64,000 nucleotides of DNA, from the NCBI GenBank assembly GCA_026390795.1, contig JAPLFG010000004.1:231604-295603 (forward strand). The letters are read 5' to 3'. The stretch comes from Ignavibacteriales bacterium (GTDB lineage Bacteria; Bacteroidota; Ignavibacteria; Ignavibacteriales; Melioribacteraceae). Position 1 is the first letter of the stretch. Every line of letters begins with the position of its first letter. A program made the position numbers and the translations under genes. Shown one piece after another: positions 1 to 9,502 of this stretch. The notes under the pieces were generated by a model. The model made no database searches and was not told the origin of the DNA. It worked only from the letters and a program-made list of their open reading frames with translations.

Positions 1-145
1 TAATTATAATTTAATTGATATTCCTATCTCACAAAGCCGAATAACGATATAAACAATATCAAATTTTATGAAAAAATATGAGAGACCTTGCTTTAATTTT
101 TTTACTCTACTGTCTAATAGTGTTTTCCCTTATTATAAAAACAAA

Positions 146-1624
146 CTAATAGTAAAACACATACTGGGCACTTTGTCTTAGTGATTTATCCAAATAATTA
201 TCCAAAGGATTGCTGACTGTAGTATTCAAAGATTTAATCCAGTCGATAACCGGCTGGCGCCAATTTACCTTATAATATATTGGTACATCATCATACTGTT
301 GAAGAATTTGCGTGATAGAATAATAAAAATCTGTAGTTAAAACCCTATAAGTCTTAGAAAGATTTACTGAAGAGCCGTCTTTTAATGTATAAACACCTAT
401 TGTAGAAATACCTCCTACGAAGACCTCATTCTTTATACTATTTAATGCTGATATTAACTGAGCACCTGTAAGTTGAAGTTCAACTATTTCATTGTCAAAC
501 GGTAATATACCCACTATCGACGCAAGAGTTATATCGCCAGCAGGAATAGATTGTCTTACTCCGCCTCTGTTGGAGATTGAGATGTCGGCATATGGGAAAG
601 AATATAGCCATGAGTCAGTTATCAGATTATACATGCTGGCCGAACTAATTCCAATATCACTTTTTGTATAACCGATTACTTTGGAGAGTTCATTATTTGT
701 TTGGATCTTCCATGAATCGACAATGCTCTTAACGTCTAGATCCGAATTACCGCCTATGTTGTCCTTTATGTTTGCGGAAATACTAATTACCGTATCAACA
801 ACTGCATCTAAATGAATTGAAGCAACTGAATATGACATCATATTAGATCCGCTTTCAATAATCGTAACTCCATTTACAACTTCCAATATTGTTTCATGAG
901 TATGACCTCCGGCAATAAAGGAAATACCCATTTTCTTAGCAACTGGTGCCAAAGTCCTCATTTCCGCTTCACCCATATGGGAAATAATTATCAACAATTT
1001 AGCTCCTTCGGATTTCATCTTTGGAACAACGGTGTTTAGTGCTTCCTGATAAGATATTAATTCAAGGTTTTCAAGATATTTAGGGAACACAATACTTGTA
1101 ATATAAACAGATGTTAGTCCAATGATTCCAACTTTAACACCGTTAACTTCTTTTATGATATATGGAGATGCAAAATCGGGATAACCGCCATTAATTTTAT
1201 TTTTCATATTTGCTGAGAGAAATGGAAACTTAGATTGATTTTTCCTTTCTAAAAGTTTATCAAATCCGAAATCAAATTCATGGTTGCCAACTGCTGCGGC
1301 ACTGTAATTCATTTTATTCATTACTTCCGTCATAGATTTACCTTCGAACCATGTTGAGATAGATGGTCCCGTCCACATATCGCCCCCGCTTAAAATTAAA
1401 TAAGGTTTATTTTCGGCATAGCTTTCATTCTGCTTCCAAAGACCCATCATACCCGCAGCACCTCCGCGTGTTGATGTTGCTTCCATCCAGCCGTGTTCAT
1501 CATTAGTATAAATTATAGTGATATCTTTGGTTTGTTTGTTGGATGCCGGCTCTGTTACTGTGTTTTCTTTGCTGCAGCTTATTAAGAAAAGAAGGAATAA
1601 AGGATAGATTTTCCACGTTTTCAT
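146..1624 (-). CDS. 5'-nucleotidase / metallophosphoesterase lipoprotein (UshA-like)
   Basis: A 492-residue exported hydrolase of the 5'-nucleotidase family, expected to remove phosphate from nucleotides outside the cytoplasm. The first 17 residues form a lipoprotein signal with lipobox LISC (Cys17). The metallophosphoesterase domain (about 35-270) shows NDEHG (Asp42, His44), GGDMW (Asp82), GNHEFDFG (Asn114, His115), SHMG (His216) and GGHTHE (His241, His243), which are the expected two-metal ligands. The 5'-nucleotidase C-terminal domain follows (about 310-470) with an SNRGGVR segment. Length fits the family. The start is an ATG. It stands alone with about 400 bp of empty sequence upstream. 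Exact substrate (nucleotide or cyclic nucleotide) cannot be decided from sequence. Confidence 0.9.
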   Translation of the reverse strand: MKTWKIYPLFLLFLISCSKENTVTEPASNKQTKDITIIYTNDEHGWMEATSTRGGAAGMMGLWKQNESYAENKPYLILSGGDMWTGPSISTWFEGKSMTEVMNKMNYSAAAVGNHEFDFGFDKLLERKNQSKFPFLSANMKNKINGGYPDFASPYIIKEVNGVKVGIIGLTSVYITSIVFPKYLENLELISYQEALNTVVPKMKSEGAKLLIIISHMGEAEMRTLAPVAKKMGISFIAGGHTHETILEVVNGVTIIESGSNMMSYSVASIHLDAVVDTVISISANIKDNIGGNSDLDVKSIVDSWKIQTNNELSKVIGYTKSDIGISSASMYNLITDSWLYSFPYADISISNRGGVRQSIPAGDITLASIVGILPFDNEIVELQLTGAQLISALNSIKNEVFVGGISTIGVYTLKDGSSVNLSKTYRVLTTDFYYSITQILQQYDDVPIYYKVNWRQPVIDWIKSLNTTVSNPLDNYLDKSLRQSAQYVFYY

Positions 1625-2048
1625 TTCAGAACCCCATCTATTTTTTGAGAATTTTTTCGAATATGAGATTTGATGCCGGACTAACTTGTTCCCTCAACTG
1701 ATTTACAAATTGTTTAAAATTACTCTCAATATCAAGTAAATAGTTTTTCTACATTTTTGAAGTCATGGTTGTACAGATTTTGAGATAGTGGCATGAATAT
1801 TTGTTATTACAGTATATGAACTCAGTATGCCTTTTCACTATAATTTCGGCATTACATGTTTCTAAGTTTGAGATGACAGAACGGTTTGTTATATCATTTA
1901 TGAGCGAATTTAGCAGAGTATTTGCTTAACAAAAAAACTTGATCGGATAGATTTTAAGAACTCGACGATGATTTCTAATCGGGAAATGATTTAATTCCTT
2001 TCCATTTAATCAAAAATGAAAGCTGCTAATAACTAAACATTTTAACGG
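1625..2048. other. intergenic gap without recognisable gene
   Basis: About 420 bp of AT-rich sequence between two minus-strand genes. No ORF of useful size with a ribosome-binding site, no clear hairpin and no tRNA was found on either strand. It presumably holds the promoter of the upstream nucleotidase gene. Confidence 0.5.
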
Positions 2049-2273
2049 CTATAATATATTTTTTGTAAGACGCTGAAGTTGCCTTTCAAGCTGTTGAATT
2101 CTTTGCTGAAGCTCTTCTATTTTTTTCTGCTTTTCTGAACTGCTGTCCGTCTTATTTTGACTTTCAGCCAGCATCTGCTGCTTAAGGGCTTCTACTTGTT
2201 TCTTGAGTTGTTCAACATTAGTGCTTGAATAGTCAGTTGAAAAACCGATTGAAGAAATACTTGGTACTTGCAT
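2049..2273 (-). CDS. small coiled-coil protein (FlxA-like)
   Basis: A 74-residue protein, almost entirely one predicted coiled coil from about residue 18 onward, with heptad-like runs such as VEQLKKQVEALKQQM and KIEELQQRIQQLERQL. The Ser/Thr-rich first 18 residues have no signal peptide. The pattern resembles short FlxA-like proteins. A GGGGA box stands just upstream of the ATG, which supports translation. No partner is indicated by the neighbours and the function is unknown. Confidence 0.6.
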   Translation of the reverse strand: MQVPSISSIGFSTDYSSTNVEQLKKQVEALKQQMLAESQNKTDSSSEKQKKIEELQQRIQQLERQLQRLTKNIL

Positions 2274-2378
2274 ATTGTCCCCGTCTTATGGTGAATACTC
2301 ACACAATATTATCGAAGAGTTTATTTTTTATTTTAATCGTGAAAAAGTCTAAGATTAATTTCCAGTTCTTAATGTTGT

Positions 2379-4127
2379 CTAATATTTCGGTACCGTAAAT
2401 GAAAAGGTACTTCCTTTGCCTTCCTCGCTTTCTACCCAAATTTTACCACCATGTTTCTCAACAAATTCCTTACAAAGTATCAATCCCAAACCTGTTCCTT
2501 TTTCTAATGACTCCCCGATTTCACTATTCTTAACATCTATTCTAAATAGTTTGTTTAGATCACTGTTCGATATGCCGATACCTGTATCAGCTATCTTGAC
2601 CAGTACCATTGTTCCGGAATCGGAAGCAGAAATTTTTACATTACCGTTTTGGTTTGTAAATTTTATAGCGTTCGAAATTAAATTCCGAATAATTGTATCG
2701 AGCATATTACTGTCGGCAAAGACTGTTGTAATTTCATCGATCTCTGATATTAGATCAATGTTTTTATTTTTTGCATGTGCGAGTAGAATACCTAAAGATT
2801 CATCTACAATCTTTTTAAGATTGATTTGTTCTGGTACAAAATTAATTCCGCCGGTCTGACACTGTGCCCAGTTAAGCAGGTTATCCAAAAGTCTATGAGC
2901 CGATTTTGCTGACTGAGATATTACTTCAACATATTTCTTTTTTTCTTCTTCAGTTAATTCAATAAAATCTTCTTTCAACATTTCAGCAAAGCTGCTGATT
3001 ATTTGAAATGGGTTTTTTAGATCATGCCCTATTATAGAAAGCAACTTATCTTTAGCACTATTTGATTCTTTTAACTCTCTTTCAGATTCTTCTAAATGTT
3101 GACGATAATTTCTTAATTTATCTTCAGTAAGTTTACGTTCGGTGATATCACGTTCGACAAATAGAATGCTTTTAGGTTTGCCGTTGGAATCCAATAAAAC
3201 CGTAGAATTCACATCTATGAAAAACCGGCTGTTATCTTTTTTTACTGCCAGGTATTCGGTAAGCTTATTTTCGGCTTGACCGTCAATTAGTTTGCGAATA
3301 TTAGTTGATAATAATTGGTGAGAAGAAGAATCAATAAAATCTATTACAGGTTTTCCGAGGAATCCATTTATTTCCTCTTTTGAATATCCATTCATCTCTG
3401 CTAATCTATCCGACACAAATTGCATCTTCCCATCTAACGATATCATACCTATTCCATCAGGTGTAGCTGAAATTATTGCTTCCAATTTTTGATTGCTTTG
3501 CAGTAACGCTTCAACTGCCTGCAAATGTTCCGAATTCTTTTGTGCCAATTCTTCATTTGTCTTTTGCAGATTATCATTTGCGTTGGACAGTTGAATCGTC
3601 CGTTCAGCAACAAGTTCTTCTAGATGTTGATTCCTTTCCACTAATTCCTTCAGAGGATAGATTTCACCTTCTCGAACCAAGTAGTATGGAATTGAAATAC
3701 TGCTGTGCGAAATTTTCCAGCCATTAGCTTCTTTGCGAAAAATCAATACAAGGCGTGCTGTCTCTCGTGACAGAATATGATCTTTGATTGGAAGATGGAT
3801 TATGAAGAACCCGGTTGCAACCGCAATCGTTTCGGCTAAGGATTGAATTGCGACATCTTTCAGTTCAATGCGGATTGGATCTTTGACCTGATCGAAATCC
3901 TGTCTCGTGATCGCAACCCATTCATCCTTATCTTTTACTAGAAAGTCCCCACCGCCTGTAAAACCGGAAAAGTTTTCGCTGAAATAAGTAGTGAGCCGGT
4001 CATCACGAGAAGCATACATTTTCAAGTAGTCGTCAAAAAGTTGCCGAATTTTCTGCTCGTCACTCAGTAATATAGTATTGTCGTTTGATTCAAAAGGAGG
4101 TGTTAATTTCATATTCTTTGATTTCAT
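2379..4127 (-). CDS. PAS histidine kinase with N-terminal NTF2/SnoaL-like domain
   Basis: A 582-residue, apparently soluble sensor histidine kinase. Residues about 20-150 look like a SnoaL/NTF2-type cone (FSENFSGFTGGG, then a WKISHSS strand), a fold that often binds small molecules. A coiled coil follows (about 160-215), then one PAS domain (about 215-335, ending in the usual DITERK), a second short coiled coil, HisKA with IIGHDLKNPFQ (phospho-acceptor His368) and HATPase_c with N box NLISNAIKF, DTGIGI and GTGLGL boxes. No transmembrane segment and no receiver domain are seen, and no response-regulator gene is adjacent, so this is an orphan kinase. Neither of the two possible ATGs (4127 and 4112) has a good Shine-Dalgarno site. 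Confidence 0.85.
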   Translation of the reverse strand: MKSKNMKLTPPFESNDNTILLSDEQKIRQLFDDYLKMYASRDDRLTTYFSENFSGFTGGGDFLVKDKDEWVAITRQDFDQVKDPIRIELKDVAIQSLAETIAVATGFFIIHLPIKDHILSRETARLVLIFRKEANGWKISHSSISIPYYLVREGEIYPLKELVERNQHLEELVAERTIQLSNANDNLQKTNEELAQKNSEHLQAVEALLQSNQKLEAIISATPDGIGMISLDGKMQFVSDRLAEMNGYSKEEINGFLGKPVIDFIDSSSHQLLSTNIRKLIDGQAENKLTEYLAVKKDNSRFFIDVNSTVLLDSNGKPKSILFVERDITERKLTEDKLRNYRQHLEESERELKESNSAKDKLLSIIGHDLKNPFQIISSFAEMLKEDFIELTEEEKKKYVEVISQSAKSAHRLLDNLLNWAQCQTGGINFVPEQINLKKIVDESLGILLAHAKNKNIDLISEIDEITTVFADSNMLDTIIRNLISNAIKFTNQNGNVKISASDSGTMVLVKIADTGIGISNSDLNKLFRIDVKNSEIGESLEKGTGLGLILCKEFVEKHGGKIWVESEEGKGSTFSFTVPKY

Positions 4128-4356
4128 GATTTCGATTTATTTTTCTTGTGATCCAAATACTATTGAACGTTGCGCATCATTTATTAGCTTATTTACAGAC
4201 TTTCCCATTATCCAAGCCAATTGATAATCGAGAATTTTAGAAAAAAGTTTAATCGGTAATTCCGAAATGTTGGTCCGTTAAAAATTCACACAAAATCCTA
4301 ATAGCTAGATGAATGTAATTTTTTGTACAAGTTTCCGTTTTCTAACACTCAAACTA

Positions 4357-5013
4357 TCATCTCTTGGAAATCAATTTGGGCTTGTACAATCCTTTTGGGT
4401 CGGATCCAATAAAGCAAATTTCTAAAACATCCTTATCGGCTGGACTAAGTGATCTGATAGACTTTGGATCAAGTATTTTGTTATGCTTAATGGTGAAAAG
4501 ATAATCACCTATAAATTCTAAGTCATTTTCAGTCGTCATCCAATTAGATTTATCGAATCTTGAGAGATTAACCGGATTAGAATAACTCCGAAGAGATTTA
4601 TCTCCTAGTGTATTGATATAAAAATCGAAATAGCTCATTACTAATTCTCTTATTGAGCGGTAAACGGGTTCACGAAACCTGAGAGTTGTAGTATTTGATT
4701 TTGCTACTGCTCCATATAAGTTGTTCTCTTTGAAAATTGCAATGACGTGATCATCATCGTTAAAAGTCATAAAATCTACTATTAGCGGTTTATGACCAAG
4801 CATTCTCAAGACTGCGGCTGCAAATAGTGCTCCTTCAAAACAATTTGCCATGTTACGGTGCATTATCATGCGCGGGGAATAAGTAATATAATCCGGGTTA
4901 TATTTTACGCTGTTCAGAAAAAGCTGAATTTGGAAAGGAGTTTTAAATTGTTTGAAAAATTTTAGTTCTTTCTCATTTAATAACTGAATATAAGGTTTGT
5001 GATTTTTTTTCAA
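4357..5013 (-). CDS. uncharacterised protein, possible transglutaminase-like Cys-His fold
   Basis: A 218-residue soluble protein that I do not recognise by name. The middle has an N-C-F-E-G-A-L-F-A-A-A helix (Cys91 in this numbering region), then a strand pair with DDDHVIAIF and a YGAVAKSN segment. A Cys at the start of a helix, followed by a His on a strand and an Asn/Asp, is the order found in transglutaminase-like and papain-like hydrolases, so a cysteine hydrolase fold is possible but unproven. The start is a TTG preceded by AGAGG about 10 nt away. The N-terminal sequence before the first internal ATG looks coding, so the TTG is preferred. No signal peptide. Confidence 0.65.
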   Translation of the reverse strand: MKKNHKPYIQLLNEKELKFFKQFKTPFQIQLFLNSVKYNPDYITYSPRMIMHRNMANCFEGALFAAAVLRMLGHKPLIVDFMTFNDDDHVIAIFKENNLYGAVAKSNTTTLRFREPVYRSIRELVMSYFDFYINTLGDKSLRSYSNPVNLSRFDKSNWMTTENDLEFIGDYLFTIKHNKILDPKSIRSLSPADKDVLEICFIGSDPKGLYKPKLISKR

Positions 5014-5062
5014 TTCCCAATTTCCTCTTATAATTTATATTTCTAAGTCTCTCTTCAAGGTC

Positions 5063-5278
5063 AAACTAAAAGTTTTGCTAACACAAATGCTTCTTCTGCC
5101 GTTAATTCAAATGGGAAAGCAGTTCCATCTGCCATTCCAATAAAAACATCTCGAACAAAATCCGATGAAGTAAAATGTTTTTCAACGTGCTTAGCGTCCG
5201 GTCTATTGCAATCCTCTTTTATTATTGATTTAAAACTAAGGAATTTTGTTAAAACAATTTTTATTGTTTATTAGAAAT
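5063..5278 (-). pseudogene. remnant of a VIT1/CCC1-family metal transporter N-terminus
   Basis: The minus strand holds an open stretch of about 70 codons without an upstream start. It reads HVEKHFTSSDFVRDVFIGMADG and then diverges to a stop. The core EKHFTSS..VRDV.IGM.DG is the N-terminal signature of VIT1/CCC1 iron and manganese transporters, which normally continue for some 200 more residues. Here the frame stops about 25 codons later and no other transporter helices are visible nearby. The likeliest reading is a truncated relic. It is too short for the family and is not expected to be functional. Confidence 0.5.
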
Positions 5279-5540
5279 TAAGTCCGGTTCAGCTATCAAT
5301 AGAAAATGAATGTACTTAAATTGGTTATAGAATAGAAATATTTGTAATTGCAGACGTTTTTGGTTTTTGTTCCTATTAACCTTAATTTAACGACCAAGAT
5401 TTAAGAAGCTATGTAAATGAGGTGCCCTGAGGTTATTTTTTGTTTTCCATTCTCTGCAAAAGCTTGCCAAATTTGAAAGCATTATTATTTCTAATTTCAA
5501 AATAATCTTGATGATTTCTGCAGTAATTTATTAATAATGG
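5279..5540. other. intergenic region upstream of typA
   Basis: About 260 bp of AT-rich sequence between the transporter relic and typA. Neither a clear promoter of the TTGACA-17-TATnTT type seen elsewhere in the window nor a strong hairpin could be identified. Confidence 0.4.
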
Positions 5541-5547
5541 AGTATTT

Positions 5548-7356
5548 GTGGCTGATATAAGAAATATTGCCATCATCGCGCATGTCGATCATGGTAAAAC
5601 AACATTAGTAGATCAAATTTTAAAACAATGCAGTGTATTTAGAAAGAATCAAGTAGTTCGTGAAAGATTTTTGGATTCTAACGATCTGGAAAGAGAGCGC
5701 GGAATTACAATCCTTGCCAAAAATATTAGCATACCTTATAAGAATTTTAAAATTAATCTGATTGACACTCCCGGACACGCTGATTTTGGCGGTGAAGTTG
5801 AGCGAGTTTTAAAAATGGCGGATGGTGTTCTGCTTTTAGTTGATGCATTTGAAGGTCCGATGCCTCAAACACGGTTTGTTTTAGAGAAAGCATTGGCGCT
5901 TCATCTTAAACCGATTGTTGTAATTAATAAAATTGACCGCCCTGATAACCGTCCTGTTGAAGTACTTGATGAAATTTATGATCTGTTCATTGACCTTGAT
6001 GCTCATGAAGATCAACTTGATTTTCCGGTGATCTACGCAAGCGGACGCGAAGGATGGGCAATAAAAAATTTGGAAGACAACAGAGAGAATATTACTCCTC
6101 TTCTTGAATCGATAATTAATGATCTTCCCGCCCCGCCGGTTCTTGAAGGTACAACTCAAATTCAAGTTACTTCTCTTGATTACAGCGATTATGTAGGAAG
6201 AATTGGAATCGGTAGAGTATTCCGCGGAACATTGCAAAGAACTGAAAAATTATCAATCATAAAAAGAGATGGTTCAATACAAGAAACGGTACCCAAACAA
6301 ATCTTCGTATTCGACGGTCTTGCTAGAGTTGAAGTTGACGAAGTTCAATGCGGAGATATTTGTGCTATTGTTGGAATTGACGGAATAGATATCGGTGATA
6401 CTATTTGCGACTCTACGAATCCTGAACCGCTTGAAATTATTTCAATTGATGAACCGACCATAAGCATGACTTTCACAGTTAATAATTCTCCGTTTTACGG
6501 CAGAGAAGGAAAATATGTAACATCCCGCCAGTTGAGAGAAAGGCTTTATAAAGAATTAGAACACAATGTTGCTCTAAAAGTTAACGATACAGCTTCACCT
6601 GATTCTTACAAAGTATCGGGCAGAGGGATTTTGCATCTCTCGATTTTAATCGAGAACATGAGAAGAGAAGGATATGAATTACAAATCCGTGAACCGAAAG
6701 TAATTTATAAAGAAATTAATCACAAAAAAGCTGAACCAATTGAAATTCTTGTTGTAGATGTACCTACTGAATCCGCGGGCAAAGTAATTGAACTTGTTGG
6801 ACAGCGCCGCGGTGAAATGATTAAGATGGAAAATAAAGGCAACCTGCAAAAATTAGAGTTTCATATTCCTACTCGCGGAATAGTTGGACTTCGTACAAAA
6901 GTTCTTACCGCCACTTCCGGGGAAGGTATTATGCATCATAGATTTTTTCAGTATGAATATTTTAAAGGTGCAATTAACAAAGTTTCGAACGGCGTTATGA
7001 TCTCTATGGATGAAGGACCATCAACCGCTTACTCAATTGATGCCCTTCAGGATAGAGGTAAATTTTTTATTGATCCGGGCGACATAGTTTATAAAGGTCA
7101 AATAATTGGCGAACATACAAAAGAAAATGATATCGAAGTGAACATACAGAAAGGTAAAAAATTATCTAACATGCGTGCTTCCGGTTCCGATAAAGCTGTT
7201 AAGATTACTCCGGCAATAAAATTTTCTCTCGAAGAAGCATTGGAATATATTCAGGACGATGAACTCGTTGAGGTCACTCCGAAGTCAATTAGGCTGCGGA
7301 AATTGCATCTGGATACCAATGATAGAAAGAGATATAATTTGGGAAAAACAGTTTGA
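5548..7356 (+). CDS. typA: translational GTPase TypA/BipA
   Basis: A 602-residue ribosome-associated GTPase of the EF-G superfamily, involved in ribosome assembly and stress adaptation. All GTPase motifs are present: AHVDHGKT (G1, 11-18), RERGITI (G2), [15 protein letters not shown] (G3) and NKIDRP (G4). EF-Tu domain 2, the EF-G III/V-like domains and the BipA-specific C-terminal domain follow, ending in [14 protein letters not shown]. Full family length. The start is a GTG with a GGAG box 7 nt upstream, and [17 protein letters not shown] is the usual TypA beginning. The downstream csp gene is about 90 bp away, so co-transcription is possible. Confidence 0.97.
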   Translation: MADIRNIAIIAHVDHGKTTLVDQILKQCSVFRKNQVVRERFLDSNDLERERGITILAKNISIPYKNFKINLIDTPGHADFGGEVERVLKMADGVLLLVDAFEGPMPQTRFVLEKALALHLKPIVVINKIDRPDNRPVEVLDEIYDLFIDLDAHEDQLDFPVIYASGREGWAIKNLEDNRENITPLLESIINDLPAPPVLEGTTQIQVTSLDYSDYVGRIGIGRVFRGTLQRTEKLSIIKRDGSIQETVPKQIFVFDGLARVEVDEVQCGDICAIVGIDGIDIGDTICDSTNPEPLEIISIDEPTISMTFTVNNSPFYGREGKYVTSRQLRERLYKELEHNVALKVNDTASPDSYKVSGRGILHLSILIENMRREGYELQIREPKVIYKEINHKKAEPIEILVVDVPTESAGKVIELVGQRRGEMIKMENKGNLQKLEFHIPTRGIVGLRTKVLTATSGEGIMHHRFFQYEYFKGAINKVSNGVMISMDEGPSTAYSIDALQDRGKFFIDPGDIVYKGQIIGEHTKENDIEVNIQKGKKLSNMRASGSDKAVKITPAIKFSLEEALEYIQDDELVEVTPKSIRLRKLHLDTNDRKRYNLGKTV

Positions 7357-7391
7357 TTTCTCGTTAGAGTAATTTAACTTATGTACAAGAA

Positions 7392-7415
7392 ATTCTTACT
7401 TCAGTTGGTAAGAAT
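7392..7415 (+). promoter_or_regulatory. hairpin in the csp leader
   Basis: An 8-bp perfect stem (ATTCTTAC / GTAAGAAT) with an 8-nt loop lies about 30 nt upstream of the csp start codon and ends before the AAGGAGAG ribosome-binding site. It has no U-tract, so it is a poor terminator. Structured 5' leaders are common for cold-shock genes, but a regulatory role here is inference. Confidence 0.4.
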
Positions 7416-7445
7416 AAATTAACATCAAAAGGAGAGCAGTACAGT

Positions 7446-7646
7446 ATGGAAAAAGGAACAGTAAAATGGTTCAACGACAAAAAAGGTTTTGGTTTCATTA
7501 CACCTGAATCTGGACCAGACGTTTTTGTTCATCACTCAGCAATTCAATCGGAAGGTTTCAAAACTTTAGCCGAAGGTGACAAGGTTGAATTTGAAATCGT
7601 TAACGGCGCAAAAGGACCTGGAGCGGCAAACGTAAAGAAAATATAA
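7446..7646 (+). CDS. cold-shock protein (CspA family)
   Basis: A 66-residue single cold-shock domain that binds single-stranded RNA and DNA as a chaperone. RNP1 (KGFGFI) and RNP2 (DVFVHHSAI) are intact, and the protein starts with the usual [16 protein letters not shown] core. A strong AAGGAGAG Shine-Dalgarno precedes the ATG, a leader hairpin lies upstream, and a good terminator follows at about 7678-7711. It may be co-transcribed with typA or have its own promoter. Confidence 0.96.
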   Translation: MEKGTVKWFNDKKGFGFITPESGPDVFVHHSAIQSEGFKTLAEGDKVEFEIVNGAKGPGAANVKKI

Positions 7647-7677
7647 TATTGTGTTAACACTTTAGCTTTTTTGCAGC

Positions 7678-7711
7678 GAAAGGCAGACAAATTTATGTCT
7701 GCCTTTTTTAT
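7678..7711 (+). terminator. rho-independent terminator after csp
   Basis: A GGCAGAC / GTCTGCC stem with a short AT loop and a T run follows the csp stop codon. The same stem recurs at 11667-11700 after the S46 peptidase gene. Confidence 0.85.
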
Positions 7712-7722
7712 TTTAAAATGTA

Positions 7723-7751
7723 TTGACAACAAAAGATGATAAAGGTATGTT
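7723..7751 (+). promoter_or_regulatory. sigma70-type promoter for the 7879 lipoprotein gene
   Basis: TTGACA (7723-7728), a 17-nt spacer and TATGTT (7746-7751). It sits just after the csp terminator and upstream of the lipoprotein gene. The same box pair and spacing occurs at 11705. Confidence 0.65.
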
Positions 7752-7878
7752 TTCGGTAGGCATAACGGTCTAGATTATTTTTGAAAAAATTACTTATCCC
7801 AGAGATATTTCCAAAATATATTGCGGGTATAAATTGATAGTTGATTTATCATTGCAAAAATAATTTCGGAGGGAATAT

Positions 7879-8595
7879 ATGTTTGCTAATAGAAAAGACC
7901 TATTTTTTCTTCTGATTATTCCAATTTTTATTTCGTGCGCATCTAAAAATTATATTATTAATCCTGAATACCGCGATAAAAAAATCAGCAACGCCAATCT
8001 TATTATTCCTACAATTAAAGATGTTAATTTTTCCCAGTTTTCAAATATTTTTAGTGAAGATGAAGTAAAAAGAATTAAGCATGATTTTTCATTACTTCTG
8101 AGTGAGAATTTGAGAAATGAATTGAAATCAAGATCAACGTTCTCTGATATAAAATACGCCTCATTCAAATCCAAACCTGAATTTGGATCAAAAGTATTCG
8201 ATTTGAATGAGAAAGAAAAAATCTCTTTCAGTCTTCCTAAAAACCGTATCGAATCAGATATTGCAGAAAATGTTTTTCTTCTCTTTCTCGAAGATGTAAC
8301 TTTATCTCTCATAAATGAAGAGAAGGACACATCCGATCCGGCAAAACATTATTCCGTTACTTCTACCCCGGGTAATGACCCGCTTCTTAATCCGGCCAAA
8401 TTTTATAATCAATCATTGCATCTGGATTTGAAGTATTGTCTTTATGATAACAACAATGGTAAGACGGTTCTTTTCGGCAGGTTTTCTGAGAAACAAAAGT
8501 TTACGGAAATCAGCGTGGCAGAAAATATTATTAAAAAAGGGATAGAAAAGTTCGCGAAAAAAGTTTTTGAGAATACTCCATTCGAGAAAGACTGA
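7879..8595 (+). CDS. lipoprotein of unknown function
   Basis: A 238-residue exported protein. The N-terminus has a lipoprotein signal (FFLLIIPIFISCAS, lipid-modified Cys in FISC). The rest is a mixed alpha/beta soluble domain rich in Lys, Asn and Phe, with no motif I recognise. The architecture is that of a periplasmic or outer-membrane lipoprotein of about 25 kDa. A CGGAGGGA Shine-Dalgarno precedes the ATG. It is followed at 47 bp by a hexapeptide acyltransferase gene on the same strand and may form a two-gene unit with it under the promoter at 7723. Confidence 0.7.
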   Translation: MFANRKDLFFLLIIPIFISCASKNYIINPEYRDKKISNANLIIPTIKDVNFSQFSNIFSEDEVKRIKHDFSLLLSENLRNELKSRSTFSDIKYASFKSKPEFGSKVFDLNEKEKISFSLPKNRIESDIAENVFLLFLEDVTLSLINEEKDTSDPAKHYSVTSTPGNDPLLNPAKFYNQSLHLDLKYCLYDNNNGKTVLFGRFSEKQKFTEISVAENIIKKGIEKFAKKVFENTPFEKD

Positions 8596-8642
8596 ATTTG
8601 AAGAAAGGTTTGTTATTAAACTGCAAGGATATCTAATTCATT

Positions 8643-9392
8643 ATGAAAAAATATGATGGCAAATCTCCGGAAGAAGTAATGAAGTTAGTTACTGTTGAAA
8701 TTATTAAAAGAGCAATTTCACTCGGTAATAAGAAACACAGATCAGTATTCATAAGCAAGACATCCGGCGGGAAAGGGACGGATGTTAATACTCTCAATCC
8801 AAGCACAATCGAAGGAAGAGAAAATCTAGAAAAATATCTAACACCTGTGCGAAGATTTTATACATTTAGCGGTTTGGGTTCACCGGAAGAAAGAGGTTCG
8901 ATTAGTTGGAGAGTACTCAATCTTCCTTTTTTTCGAAGGATGCTTTTAGTATTTCAAGTTGCAGTTTCAATTTTCTTAAAAGGAAGTCCCGCCAAAAATA
9001 AATTATATCGATGGATGGGTGCGCACATCGGTAAAGGAGCCGAAATAATGCAAATGGTTTGGCTCGATCATTTCCGTCCTGAACTTATTTTTATTGGCGA
9101 GAATACTTTACTTGGTGCGTTCACGCAACTTACAGTTCATGCATACGAAGGATCCGGAAAATTCCGTTACGGATTAATCGAAATCGGCAACAACTGTGTA
9201 ATTGGAGCCGGCACGGGTATGGGACCGATTCAAATTGAGGACAATGTTAGAACCTTACCGGGTACAACATTGTCGCCTTATTTTTCAAAAATAAAATCCG
9301 GATCAATCATCGGATGGGATCCACCGAATGTTAAAGAGATAAAAGTAGAGAACTTGAAGAATCAAGATTCATCAATAAATGACTCGCTATAA
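8643..9392 (+). CDS. acyltransferase with left-handed beta-helix (hexapeptide repeats)
   Basis: A 249-residue protein whose C-terminal half (about 125-230) carries hexapeptide-like repeats (IGKGAEI, IGENTLLGAF, IGNNCVIGAGTGMG, IEDNVRTLPGTTL). This is the parallel beta-helix of LbetaH acyltransferases such as sugar and phospholipid-associated acetyltransferases. The N-terminal third is helical and includes a hydrophobic stretch (RRMLLVFQVAVSIFL) that could contact the membrane. The substrate cannot be told. It lies close behind the lipoprotein gene. The SD is weak (AAGGA, 13 nt away). Confidence 0.7.
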   Translation: MKKYDGKSPEEVMKLVTVEIIKRAISLGNKKHRSVFISKTSGGKGTDVNTLNPSTIEGRENLEKYLTPVRRFYTFSGLGSPEERGSISWRVLNLPFFRRMLLVFQVAVSIFLKGSPAKNKLYRWMGAHIGKGAEIMQMVWLDHFRPELIFIGENTLLGAFTQLTVHAYEGSGKFRYGLIEIGNNCVIGAGTGMGPIQIEDNVRTLPGTTLSPYFSKIKSGSIIGWDPPNVKEIKVENLKNQDSSINDSL

Positions 9393-9502
9393 TTCTTTTT
9401 AAGTAAAGAGTTTCATTAAAAACCAACCTTTCATTTGACAAATACGTCTAAACTTCGCCGGAGTTTTTTCACTAAAACATCTTATAAAATAGGGAGCCAT
9501 CT

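Noticed and set aside
9425..9460. TTGACA box before the S46 peptidase gene
   Set aside because: No acceptable -10 box at 16-18 nt was found, so no promoter was called.
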